Shown: positions 1 to 12,000, numbered from the stretch's first letter. The stretch is 23,473 nt of DNA from Sphacelaria rigidula (GCA_964200075.2 CAXNAA020000260.1:1-23473); one strand, 5' to 3'. Translations and numbers: made by a program. The notes: a model not told the origin generated them from the sequence alone.

Positions 1-23
1 CCCCCCCTCTGAAGTCCCTGACT

Positions 24-60
24 GTGGCATGCATGATCATGAGTACACCCCTCCAAGTCC
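24..60 (-). repeat. Truncated copy of the GTACTCA...GACGGAG dispersed element
   Basis: Read on the minus strand this gives GTGTACTCATGATC followed by a TGCATGCC-like stretch, matching the start of the copies at 5250 and 21040. Only the first ~35 bases of the element are recognisable. The C-rich run at 1-7 may belong to the same element. Confidence 0.5.
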
Positions 61-309
61 CTCGCATACTGTGTTTAACTCATTATTCACTCACCAAAGA
101 TGCTTCTTCAGCTCAAAGTTTGGGTGAGAAACGAAAGGGTGCCTGCTGCTAATTATGAGGCCCAGAATTTGGCCATTCTGTCTGAAAACTGTGCATGGTA
201 GTCGTTGCTAGCTCTGAAATCAGTCCGTTCAAAATTCTGCGCTTCTCGAGTTTCCTTTAGCGAGGGTTTCCGTTTTATTCCACACACTGGATAGTAACAA
301 TACTATATT

Positions 310-408
310 GCATTGTCGAAAAAGTGTACTGCGTACAGTATCGACTATTGCGTCTATTGTAATGGACAGTAGATTCCATACTGTACGCAGTAAATGTTTT
401 GACAATGC
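310..408. repeat. Imperfect inverted repeat (about 30-bp arms)
   Basis: The left arm 310-340 and the right arm 379-408 are reverse complements over about 30 bases with a few mismatches and one indel. Each arm contains ACTGCGTACAGTA and ends at GCATTGTC. The loop is about 38 bases. The 99-bp size suits a tiny palindromic transposon remnant or a hairpin transcript. I see no target-site duplication and cannot choose between these. Confidence 0.65.
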
Positions 409-922
409 AGTCCAATGTTCAGGGTGTGCTCTATTTACCTCGTGTCCGCACCTATCCTGTGAGGACGGGTAGATCCCTCGGGGGGATATCGATTAATGTG
501 CGACGATCATACATCAATCACCACTCTCAAAACACCATCTGACCCGGAACGTGTATGCTGCGTGACTTAGTTTCTTAACCGAAATAAAAAAAAGAAAAAA
601 AAAGGATGGTACAGGTTCCATGGTTCTTGTGTCATTGAAGTTGAAAGTCAACTGGAACGCCGTCGATCGTACGAATTATGTATGCCACCCTGAGAAGGGT
701 GGTTAATGCTTGACGGACATTTTTTTGCGGGAGAAAGCAATTTTTCCCTTCTTGTGTGTGGTTATAATCGAACTCGTAATTACCTTCTTTGCACATTGGC
801 AACAACACCGGAAGATGACTCTCGTGCACTGTACTTCCTAAACATATGATGTCTCGGGTTCGAATCCTTGCCCCGATCAACGCGACGACAATAAAGCGCC
901 CCCAGCCAAGAGTGCACGGAAT

Positions 923-1233
923 ATGTTCTTTCTACAACTACGTGCCCAATTTCTTATTCTGGGCCTTTCAAATGGGGGAAGGGTATACCAGACCACTCCC
1001 CCCTCCCCCAAGTGTTGCGTTTGTGATGCTACGGTAGGGGTTGCCCTTTGTAGCGAAATGGAAAAAACCGAGCACAGCAAGCAGCTGGGAATCCCCACGC
1101 TTGGCTTCATTCTTGCCAATGCCGCCCATATGAGGCGCTTCATGCAGCCTGAACCCAAACATCAGGTGCTGTATGGCCGTTTTTTCGTGATACTTTGGGG
1201 CTGGTTTTTGGGGGGGCTATCGTAGAAAGTGTC
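923..1233 (+). mobile_element. MITE-like element, GATAGCCCCC family, copy A
   Basis: The right end reads GGGGGCTATCGTAGAAAGTGTC, the reverse complement of the GACACTTTCTACGATAGCCCCC-type terminus. The inner part, around CGCTTGGCTTCATTCTTGCC and CATATGAGGCGCTTCATGCA, matches copy B (6706-6962) closely and the copy at 23262 in reverse. The left end is degenerate (TTCTTTCTACAACTACGTGCCC), so the left border is approximate. There is no coding capacity, so it would be non-autonomous. Confidence 0.65.
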
Positions 1234-1699
1234 AGAAATAATAAGAATAACATGATGAAGATAAGAGTAATATTACGTATAATAAACAACAATAAAATAA
1301 TGAACAAATAATCAACACGTAGAAGTGAAAAAAAAATATAATGGATAAGGTGTTGTGGATAAGCGATGCCACGGTAAGGGTGCACACTAACTTCGACCCA
1401 GATGTTTCTCATTGAGGGGCTCCTGAAGTAAAGAGCATCAGAAACAATTTGTGCGCCCCTATACCATGGCACCGTCTCCCACCATGATGTTTTTTGTCGG
1501 AACGCTCTACCACACTACCACACTGTGGCAGGCTCATCGCAAGTCCCTTACGATATTACCGGTTTGCACAAGCTTAGACTTCAGTTACCGTTGTTGTTGT
1601 TTGTGCGTAAATTTGGTCCGAGGTTGTCGCAGGGGATGGTTTGGGTTTTGGAGACCATCTCCAACCACAAGCGTTAAATATCAAGCCAACCAGCAACAG

Positions 1700-1725
1700 T
1701 ATATGTATATATATATATATATATA
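1700..1725. repeat. TA dinucleotide microsatellite
   Basis: Simple (AT)n run, with one G interruption near its left end. Confidence 0.9.
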
Positions 1726-2419
1726 GGCGTTTCCAAAAGTACGTATTTGTCACGTGTTGGAGGGATAACGTGACGTGAACGCACGAATCGAGAGACGTTA
1801 GGCAACGAGGGGGGGGGAAATGTGGACAGAAAAAAAGGACTTCAACTCTCCACGGGGTGAGGGGGGGGATAGGCAGGTATTGTATAGTAGGTGTGCGGGA
1901 TACCTTTCTTCGTGGACGCTTCCCCCGGCATTAAATATTGAGCGAAAAATAGGTATCATAAAACGGATGAGATAATATGGATACTACCACGCACAACAGG
2001 GGGAAAGTTTCCACAACAGGTGGCCGACATGGATCCATTTGTTTTTCACAATATTTTACAGTATCGAGTAAAAATATAGTAAAGAGGAAATATTATGCAT
2101 CATCGAAGGGGGAAATAGACATTATTTCTTGAACACATCATTCTACATCCCAATGGAAATAAGCACATCGTCAGCCGTCTTCGAAGACAAAAGCCAATAG
2201 CATTCTTCGAAAATCGTATCATCAAGTGGACGCCTGCGTCATTTACTCTCTGAAGTTGTTCGGTATAAATACTCTGTCAACACGTGCGTAGTAGGCCGCG
2301 TTTACTGTCATTCCGCGACCACCGGCGAGCGCCTCCCTTCCCTAAGGAAAGGAGTGTGAAACACGTATACGATGAACGTCCCTGCTACGCGATCTTAAAC
2401 ACGGTGAAATCGCAGTAAG

Positions 2420-2871
2420 TCAGAGTGGTCCATCACCTCCACTACAAATACCACCACCACCGCCACCTAAAAGCGTGATCTTCGCTTCTTTATCCGGTTG
2501 TTCGTCCCCTGCCGGTGACGTTTTTTCGGTTGCTATAAAGCCTCCCTCACCCGTGTCTCCGAGACCTACGTCCACGGGTGATATCTTACTCGATTTGTTT
2601 TTCGAGAAAAAGGACGGCAACCCCTTAGTACCGCCGATTTTGCTGTTGCTCGTGCTGCGAGGCGACGTGGTCGTTTCCTCTGCCGTGCTGCTTGGAATAG
2701 CTCCAACACCCACGCCACCACTACCGACAACGTTGCTTGGGCTGCTTTTACTATTCTGTGGCTCCATCGGCGGTAGTCGTCTGATCATGTGTCTGCTGCT
2801 GCTGCCGTGACTGATGCTGCCGTGACTGATGCTGCTACTGGCGCCAGGCGCATCAGCATCAGCATCAGCAT

Positions 2872-2910
<39 letters not shown>

Positions 2911-3005
2911 CACTCGTAGTGTGGTCACCGGCGCCATCAGCGCTCTCTCGAAGCCCCCTATCAGCAGCCCCTGCCTCAGCAACGCATGTTGTTGTTGATG
3001 TCGAT

Positions 3006-3036
<31 letters not shown>

Positions 3037-6000
3037 CAGACGAGGAGGAGGATGACAGCCGTTGGCCCGCCGAGAGACTTTTGCCCGAGAGACTTTTGCC
3101 CGTGAAACTCGTACCCAGGCTTATAGAACGACGAGGGTACGTGCTGACACTTTCCCCGGGCAAGGACGACTGCAGTCTAGTGCTGGCTCCCAGGTAATCC
3201 GAGCGTTCTTGCTCCTTCAGCGCGTCCTCTGCAGCTTTCCCTTCAGACTTTTTTTCGGTCACAGTTGTGGCGGCATCGGAAAGAGGGGGGAGGTGGGCGC
3301 TAGGGAGTGGAACACAAGAGGGTGGGGACAGAAAGCGCGCGCCCGAGGGGGTACGCAGGGATTTGGGGGCAGGGAGTACTTGCGTGTCTTAGTATGTATG
3401 CATTAGTAAATAGTTGCTCTGCCATTCGATCGCGCGTTGCCGAAAGGACAAAGGGTAGGAGGATGGTGTGGGTAGGCACGAGATCGGCGGGGGGGGCTCG
3501 ATCGGGGAGACGATGTCGATACGGAGACAATGAAGGAGTCCAAAAACATTGAAAAAGTATCGAATACATTACTATATATCTAACGAATTACGGTACAGTG
3601 AATACTGAGGGATGGAGAATTTTGTATCTCTTTGCGACTGCAATTGTGCGAATTAAAGCAAACCACCAGTCAGAGAAGGAGGGCTCATCGATGGAAGAAT
3701 CTCAATACGGGATGCGGAGGGTGTCACCGATCTGCTGGCCGTACGGGAAGGTGCCGTTCTGGACAGGACAATGCCTGAGACGATGGGGCTCCTTCGAGAT
3801 TTCGAGTGGAGTGTATCTTGGTGACTGTACTGATGAAACGAAAAACACTCGGACATAAGTTGAATTGGGCACTGCGAAGAATCCTGGTGTTATTTCTATT
3901 CTGTTTAGAGGAGGGGGGAGGGAATGAGTCAATGGTTCAGTGACGAAACACGTGCCTGCCGATGGATATATATATATATATATATATATGTATCTGATTG
4001 ATGATGAAACAAAAGTAGCTGCTACGGATTTTCTGACTGGCGCACATTTCGACATCCCAGAGACTCAGTGCTTCTGTTGACTAGTGGAATGATGCCGTGT
4101 TATCATCCAGAAAAGTCTAATAGAAACCGAGGCAAAATCTGCATGTAAGGTCTTCAGACCTGGTTTCTGAAACCTCTATGTCTTCATTCTTGAAAATATA
4201 TTCTAGAGCTGGTTTCGGAAACCAGCTATTTCTGAATTGCGCGAGTGGAACTTTATAAGCGCTGGTTTCTGAAACCGGCTACCTGCAGTCTTCAAGATGA
4301 ATGATGAGACCTGATTTCCGTAACCACCCATCATCTCGATGCACTACATGACCATTTCTTCGCGACAGATGAGTTCACCCTTTGCGCGCGGGGGGGGCGG
4401 CGGCGGCGGCGGCGGCGGGGGGGATCGCGGCACCATTCATGTACATCTATTATAAATCAAGGTATGCATCAACACGATTCAGCAGCTTAAGCTTCTTCGA
4501 TGATTATACCAGGCACTGCAGACAGGCCCACGAAAAGCGCCTTCCCATGGCCGCCTTCTTGTTCAGCATGGTGTCCGTATCCATCCTCGCCTCCAAATTC
4601 CACTTGCGAATCTGAAGCCTCGCGTGCTTCTCCAACAATGTCATCTTGTATCCCAGAACAAAGATCGACAGCACGAAGCTTACCTGATGGTTGTTAGGAA
4701 TAATATATATCAGCAGAGAAGCAGAGGCGCCGATTAACATCAATGCGCTGTATATATACATATATATATATTGCCGACATCAACTCTGAGCGGCTCAGAC
4801 ATCGACGTTTCGCGCTGTGTCTTTTCGCTGCGATGGTTTAATATACATACATACATATCCACCGCGCCCCTCTTGTCCGGCCGGTACAGGGCAAAGTCAA
4901 ACCGGTTAAGGGAGAGTTGGGGGTTCGAACTCCTGTAGAGATACGTCCTTTTCCTCCGTCGTTTTGACGCAAGGGCGTAAGTAGCTGATGGGGTATATTT
5001 GTCGAACACCGACGCTGTGCGGAAGTATAAACCAATCTGCGATGCCAAGATGTCGGGTATGGGTATGGATATGTGTGCCGGAGGAGAGACGGGTTGGTTC
5101 CTTGAGACGAAATACTCGTCCCGAGCGAGGGAAGAGGTGGAACATGTTACGGGAAAGAACACACACATATTTATATGTACATGTGTATATATATGTACGT
5201 ATTTTGGTTGACGTCGACAACTGTACGTATCAGACTATGAGGTGTGGGTGTACTCATGATCTTGAATACCGTCGTCATCATGTGGCCACTGACCTCGCAT
5301 CTCTGCAAATCGGGACGGAGCACACCTGTTTTTCACCGGACCGGGCTCGGAATCGTCAAGCTCGAGGCGCCGTGATGTGTTTGGCGAGTCGCATGAGGGG
5401 TGATCTGCATGCTGCTAAGATTGTTCGACCCGAGAGGCGTACTAATTACCTTTCATAAGAATGACAGCCTCGGACGAGCTGCTTCATTTTCTTGTATCAC
5501 AACCTCCAGAGACAGCCATGGGTTATACACTGCCTCATGGGTGTCTCACCATTTAAACACTACGTAGTACGATCATCCCCTTTGCGGGGACTTGAGGTTC
5601 TCCACCCCGTACGATGATCTAACTCGACCACCATCATGGGTACCGCAGGAAAACGCAGGCGGGAAAATAAAGGGTAGCCTGGTTGCCGAGCTTACGCAGT
5701 AAGTGGCGTGTTTTTACAGCGCCGCTGTCAACCGACGCCAACCCTTCAAGGGAGCTGTACATCGGGCGTGCGGATTGGCAAGGGGTAAAGCTACACTAGG
5801 TTATCGTGTATTGTTGCTGGCTTCTCTTCACATCGAAACCCTTTCCGATCTCTGCGCAGTAACTTCTAACCTCCGTACCGAACATCTGATTCGGACCCCT
5901 TCCGTAATCACAGGCCAACTACCGAGTAACTATCCGAATCAGGGTACCAGGAAATCGAAGAATAAAAATGAAGAAAAAGGACCCAGGAAGATCAACACAG

Positions 6001-9000
6001 GCGCGAAAATTTGAAAGGAAGAAATGATGATGTTAAGGTTGATCTTTTTTCGCTTGTAACGCACACATTGCAATGATATCACACGTCGGACAGACAATGA
6101 CCCGTCTGAAATGACTAATCACAAAATATTCTAGAATTCGTTGGTCTACGAACACAAATATGTGACCGCGGAGTCAGGAAAGCCGGAGCGCAACCTTCGC
6201 GCTACTAGGCGTACTCAGCGCTGTAGTGAAAAAACATGTAAAAGGGGGGATCAAATGATCCGGATCATGATCCGGATCAGACTAATGCCGAGATAGCCCC
6301 CCCACAGAAAGTGCACGGGGGATCGTCCGACAAACCGGCTGCGATCCCACTATTGGGCTCATTTGCAGCAATTCCGCCCACATGAAAGGCTTGTAGCAGT
6401 CCGAAATCAGCTATAACGCCCAAATAAGTCGCGTCGTGGAACACGAAACCAGCTCTAACGGCATTTATGATCATCGCCTCCGTGCACATTTTTGGCCGGT
6501 TTCGGGCGGGGGCTATCTCGGCAGCGGTCATCAGTACACTGAGAGGAAGTAATTTTCAGACGGAGTTTTAATCTATCTGTCTGATGTGTGAATGCTATAT
6601 TGACCCCGTATCCTGCAAGGTATGGTCTCGCCGGTGGCATTCTCGATGATTTTAGCAGAGGGTGTGAAGCTCTCTCGCGGCATGAAACAAGCAAAAACCA
6701 GAAACGACATTTTCTACGATAGCCCCCCTCCAAAAAGTGGCTGGTTTGGGGAGGCAAAATCTACACGTATATCGAAATGAAGAAAGCCGAACACAACGAC
6801 TAGCTGAGAAATCCCACGCTTGGGTTCATTTTCGTCAATGTCACCCATATGAGGCGCTTAATACAGCCCGAAACCGAACGTCAGGCGCTGTTTTACCATT
6901 TTCTTTGTGACAGTTTTGGGCTGTTTTTTTTCTGGGGGGGGGGGGCTATCGTAGAAAGCGTCGAACGTGTTCTGACGGATCATCGCCCTCTCGGCTGCTC
7001 TATCGCAAGCGTTATTTGGAGCGTGATACCTGGGGCTGTTTCATGAGCTAAACATTTTTCCCATTGAGCCAGTGAGCGCACACTGATTCAACGGGCATCT
7101 GATCGCTTCCTGAGCACCCATTGAACCAGTGAGCGACTCACTCGTACAATGGGCAAATTGTTCGCTTGTTGAACAGACGTGACAGCGAATACCCGACCTA
7201 GTTTCCGTTGTAAGAAGACGGAGACGTCGCCGAGACCTCTGACGTCCAGAAATGATCATCGAGAAATGCCTCGGTGACCGGCAAATTTCCTTCGCCCACT
7301 GCGGGTACTCGTTATAAAAGAAAGTCGAGGATGAGTTTGCCATGGCTCCCAGGTCATGAATCCCGTATAACATCTACGTACGGTCGAGATCATTTTTTTT
7401 TTTTCCTTCTGTCTTTTTGGTGTGTTTGGTACGGCGCTTACCATAAAAACGACGTTGTTGGCCAGGTGCGGCTGACGGAGGAGGAGAAAGAGATTGAGGA
7501 GGAGAAAAGGGACGTCCTCGAAGACGGCGATGATGATCCGCATAGAATTCAGGCTAATCAGACGCTGCACGCCGATGTGATGGCTCAGGTACTTGTAGTT
7601 GGCGAGGTGTGCAATCGATGACGCGGTGCCCAGGAAAAGGCGACGGAGAGGGAGAGGAGATGGCACGGGGAGGGGAGGGGGGGAGGGGAGAGGCGTACTC
7701 ATTTGTTGCTTGCCTTAGTCGTTCGATCATTNNNNNNNNNNGCCTTAGTGGTATGAATAGTCCACACGCCACCCGTTCGGGACGGTTCACGGCCTTCGTT
7801 CCATATAGAGCAATCCCCATCATGGGACCGGGGGGGGGGGTCATGGTGGCGATCAATTTAATCCCGAAAGGCGTTGCCTGTAACCAATACACGGTCCGTG
7901 ACCATGTTTCACCCATAGTAATACTAGACGGATCTTGTGATTTATCGCACTATACCAAACGCTGCACCGGAGGTCACGGCAGCGGAAGGATTGCTAGTAT
8001 GTTGCTACAAGATTTGAAGTATGATCACGATAAACGACCGAAACAACAGCAATGCTTGATAGAGTGGGAGAAAAGGTTTTCCTCTGCACGATTCTGTACG
8101 AGATCAGACCTTAGTCAACCATTTCGCAAGGTTATTTTTACTACAGTAGTAGAGCTACTCGTAGATTTTCTTCTTTTTCTTTTGCAAGTATTGAAGAACT
8201 GCAAACAGTACCGTCCGTTCAAAAACACAGTATCGACGGTGTACATGTTTTCATGACGGTTTCGTTCAACAACACACCTTGTTTCCCCGGTCGAAAGGTA
8301 CGTGCCGACGACAGGTCTTTTTCTGGGTCATGATCTGCAGTATGCTGTACTGCTTTTCGTAGTACAGCATGTTGTTCCCCGTGATCGCAAGCCCTACGGT
8401 GCGCTCCTGGATGGTTGTATATTTTTCGGTGCAGTGCGCACGCATGCAGGGTAGGTTCAAATACGGCAGCAGTAGACGGCGAAAAAGAAAAAAAAGCACA
8501 GAGGGGGGGGGGCAGCAAAGACTAATCATCATCAAAGCAGGAGCTGCACGTCTTTGGCTACTTGTGTGCAGCAAACAGAAAAAGGGGCCTTTACGGGGGG
8601 GGGGTTATCTGACGTTCGGTCGTTGTGTTCGGGGGTCATGACTGGCGTATGCCGGGAGCATGCGCATACCACTAGTGCACCAGGACGCATGTAGCGATAT
8701 GAATGCAGAGTTTTACCTTGACACACAGGATCCATCGTAACGCGCATGTTCAATACTATATATGGTTTGGTGGTGAGTCGCGGACTCGGGCTCTGTTGAG
8801 GACCCGATCCTTTCGTAGGCAAACCGCTCCGCGCCTGCAGCTTGTACGCGACAAGAGACTCATGTTGAGTTACCCGGTTTACATCGCAGAGAGACAACAA
8901 ACAGGTCAGCAACAACATCCACGCCCGAGTTTTTCCAAAAAAATACTGTTGGGGGTACGGAAGGAGAGGTGTCGGCGACAAGGATGGTGCACGCACGGGT

Positions 9001-12000
9001 GGGGAGCATCCTTGGCTTGGGTTAGGCATCGAGTCGTCAAACTACAACAAAAATGTTGGGTACTTTCAACTGTTGGAGATACCTCTTGCATGTCAAGGAT
9101 GATGATGGCCCGCGTGTGCACCCCATGAAGCGATGCCATAAGGGCAAACGCCACAACGATCGTGTACACTATCTTCATCGCGCCGGTCAACGCAGCCGTG
9201 TAGAGCAGAGAAGCATAAGCCCCTAGATCCGACATGAGGTCCATGATTTCGACTCCGCTGAACATGCTGTGTTTTGCGGGATGATCACACGCGGGCGGAA
9301 GCCGGAGAGCGAGGGAGGGGGTGGGCTAGCGGCTTAGCCTCGTACCCTTCGTATTTGTTTGGGTCACCGAAGCTGACGGCAGTGCTCCCGAAGATCGCAT
9401 CTTCTCGTGTAGATGTCAAGGGCGCGTGTCTCAACTTCATTTTTATCACCATCACGGTAAACTTCACAATGTCGTAGTGTGTATGGGTATGAAGTCCTCT
9501 TTGCTCCTAAGCCTTGAGCAGAGTACCGCTCAATGCTTGTCGAATCCCGAATAGCGTACTCGTACGGGGATGTGAGAGTAAAGCGACTTGGCGTACTGTG
9601 GACGCCATATATGGATAAATTCACCACTTGGTGAACTTGTGGGGGCTATATTCTGTCCTGAACGCTCTGCACGATGTGAAACAGCACAAGCGACAACACT
9701 CGGATACACAGACATATATCACAAGCACACGCGATGAAACTAAACCGCTAATAGTACAGCGAACACAGCATGCATCACTATTGCATGTTCACTCCAGACT
9801 CAGAATGTACAAAAACGCACGCCACACACACGGAGGACCCAACCCCATGCATCTCGAAACTAAAGGATGAAGAGTCAAGCTGCTCCTATCGCTGTGTACG
9901 CTGCCTGCGGAAGATCTGTTCACCTTATCCAGAACTGCTGTGCCACGATAAATCGGTTCATCTCCTCGTTTAGCTTCATGTGCACCTTCTCCGTGACCGG
10001 AATCCGCGTTCGGCAATTCTTCTCGAGGTAGGCGTAGATGAGTGTAAATATCACGAGAAACACGCCGGCGATGAGCAGATACAGCCCCACGAGCGTACCG
10101 TCTTCCTCCACCTCGGCGTAGCACTGCGATGACCCCGACTCGGACACCTGGTGGGACGTACGTGACCAAGACACGTGTGTAATTATTGCATGGAACGAAA
10201 ACTCCAGTCAGGCGATCTGCTCGTATCTGGCTCCACCTGTATGGGCAAAGATGATACATTGGCAGATGAACTGCGAACTCTCTGATCCCCATGGAAAAAA
10301 ATCTTAATGTCACCGTTCTGACGTGACGTTTTGATACGTAGTCTTTGTCTCTTTTGGCGTTCGATTCACCCTCGGGGTATTCAATTGTTTTCTTGAACGG
10401 AATGGGAACAAATGCATCGCCACGGAGTGATTTACCATTCAGCATTCACGGCACTCAGCAACGGCTGTGTTCGCAGTGGCTTTTCGGCTTTTGCACAAAA
10501 TTCTCTTCATGTTCGACGGGGAAATCCATGTTGCGCGTGCTCCTACCGATCCGTTGAGACAGACGGTGCAGGCCTCCAACGACACCGCCCCGTAGTTTGG
10601 CTGCGAGAAGTTGGTAGGGCACTCCAAGCATGTAGAGGAACCAGTAGCGCCAACATCGGCAGAGTAGTATCCTGGCCAACACGAGGTGCACTCGCTCTCT
10701 GCCTTGAGCCCTTGTAGGTCAGAGCAAGCACAGAACTGTTTCGGTATGTGATCAACAGTGGGTGTTTTTTCATCATTTCGGATTAGTGCTGCAATCGCAG
10801 GCAGTCTTACCCCGTGTACACAGTAGACGTCTGAGGGCAGACCGCATGGCTCGGTACAAAACATGGGAGTAGGAGTATACGAAAACGATGTCCCGCACAA
10901 TGGAGTTTTGAATGGAATAAAGCAGTACACGTCCCAAGCAGCAACAGCTGGACATAGGTTCCGGTTGTCATGGGTCGAGTGCCCTAGGTAGTCCACGTGG
11001 ATTCTGTTCATGCTTCACCGCCTCCCTCACCGACCCAGCCATCAGTAGAACACAAATATTGCAGAAACATGAACACTACGCGGTCATTTCAGTCCAATAA
11101 TATCACCACCCACTGGTGGTCGACCTAGTGTACAACAACACTATTTTGGGGGAATTTCGTGAAATTTGAATCCCGACACATTAATGAAGCTATTTTTTTC
11201 AGTTTCAGTCGGCCGAAAAATTGAGGACGAGATTGACAAATGTAACTCAAAGAAAGCTGACGGGTTGCAGTAGTGCAGATCCTATGCTCGATAATAAAGC
11301 ATACGCTAATCGATGGAGAGGAGGCGGGTAGATCCCCCTTGAGACTATGCACATGTTCTGAGGAACGACGGGAGGGGGGGGTGGTCAAAATCACGACATG
11401 TTTTCGAATATACTAAAACTCAGTATCGCCGTTCACACCGCGTGTCCACTATCTCCCTCAGCGAAAACCCGGCGTGCTCCGTTCCGGCTTGGTAGGGATT
11501 CGAGGCCAATAGTCATAATACTACGGCATGCAAGATCATGCGTACATCTCCCCCTAACCCCCCTCCCCGCCCCACTGCCCCTCGAAGCTGAGCCCTCCAC
11601 GCGTTATCAACCCACATGTCACCTTGCACTGCCCCGTACGTCCCGGCAGGACACAAAGTACAGTTTCCCATGGATGAGGATCCTTGGGCAGTACCGTAAG
11701 TACCCAGAGGACACTGTGAGCACTCCGACAACGAGGCTGCCCCGGCTGCATTTGAGTACATGCCACTGGGGCATGGAAGACATTGGCCAGCGTCGTTTCC
11801 GTACACGTGCTTGTATGTGCCTAAGCCACATGGCTGGAGGTTCGGCAGTGGTAACGAGTGCGAAGCGCCGTAAGAGCGAATATTGTAGAGTGTTGGTGGC
11901 GCACGTTAAGATGAAATCTGCATCGAACAGCATGGTGCGCTCGAGGAGCAGACGTACGACAAGGCGACACCGACAGATTCCTTCGGTCTGTTTAGAGCCT

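Larger units (their letters stand above)
1..2419. other. Gene-poor region downstream of the minus-strand gene
   Basis: I find no ORF here with a recognisable domain, compositional bias or convincing splice sites. The region holds a truncated repeat copy near 24-60, a long hairpin at 310-408, a degenerate inverted-repeat element at about 923-1233 and a TA microsatellite near 1700. The part next to 2420 should contain the 3' untranslated region of the minus-strand receptor gene, but I see no clear polyadenylation signal. Open frames of 60-110 codons exist but look like chance. Confidence 0.5.
2420..3829 (-). other. Exons 15-16: Ser/Ala-rich C-terminal tail with triplet repeats
   Basis: Exon 15 (3829-3667) is Ser/Thr/Pro/Arg-rich (for example SRTAPSRTASRSVTPS), like a phosphorylatable cytosolic tail. 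Exon 16 (3228-2420, stop TGA at 2420-2422) begins EDALKEQERSDYL in the model and continues with a GKSLSGKSLS duplication, poly-Ser, two poly-Ala tracts, an Asp-Ala repeat, an SISHGSISHG duplication, Lys/Ser-rich stretches and a terminal poly-Gly run. Linking exon 16 to the receptor depends on the acceptor GCTGCAG|AG at 3229, which fits phase 1. The frame is open farther upstream, so exon 16 could instead belong to a separate gene. Plus-strand open frames over it are shadows of the triplet repeats. Confidence 0.55.
4510..9498 (-). other. Exons 9-14: polytopic membrane region
   Basis: Exon 10 carries one or two hydrophobic segments (around MKIVYTIVVAFALMASL). Exon 12 carries MRIIIAVFEDVPFLLLNLF. 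Exon 14 carries two segments (ALMLIGASASLLIYIIP and VSFVLSIFVLGYKM) followed by a basic, helix-forming stretch. Exon 11 lies between them and is polar with many aromatics. Introns 9 (79 nt) and 12 (68 nt) are very short; intron 13 is about 2.5 kb and full of repeats. I do not recognise the membrane family. The ED-P-LLN pattern in exon 12 vaguely recalls XK-related transporters or scramblases, but that is a guess. Exon 14 also contains an internal CAG|GTAAGC donor-like site at its first helix, which I read through because the frame stays open and hydrophobic. Confidence 0.66.

Noticed and set aside
840-880. Perfect RNA polymerase III B-box-like GGTTCGAATCC near 857-867, suggesting a tRNA or tRNA-derived SINE
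   Set aside because: No acceptor stem or cloverleaf can be formed around it and the only A-box candidate (about 797) fits poorly. The adjoining minus-strand ORF containing RIRTRD is the usual chance translation of such a box.
632-1472. Several 80-110-codon ORFs on both strands downstream of the minus gene
   Set aside because: They overlap a non-coding repeat element, have no domain or bias, and conflict with each other.
2475-3197. Long plus-strand open frames over the minus-strand tail exon
   Set aside because: They arise because triplet repeats stay open in several frames. The minus frame has the more natural composition, with charged, Ser-rich and acidic stretches.
4915-4940. T-arm-like GGGTTCGAACTCC inside intron 13
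   Set aside because: The flanking 70 bases on either strand do not fold into a tRNA and no acceptor stem pairs.
4740-5220. Overlapping 100-150-codon open frames on both strands in intron 13
   Set aside because: The frames on opposite strands are equally open, show no domain, and the exon 13 to 14 junction already closes in phase without them. A missed exon cannot be excluded.
8342-8370. Perfect 10-bp hairpin ATGCTGTACT...AGTACAGCAT
   Set aside because: It lies wholly inside coding exon 11 and is explained by codons for Met-Leu-Tyr-Tyr...Tyr-Ser; probably coincidental.
8532-9128. Candidate extra exon between exons 10 and 11 of the minus gene (a possible CAACAG acceptor near 8800 and CAAG/GTAAAA donor near 8727)
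   Set aside because: Exon 10 to exon 11 already joins in phase 0 with a sensible sequence, whereas inclusion would shift to phase 1 and disagree with the exon 11 acceptor.
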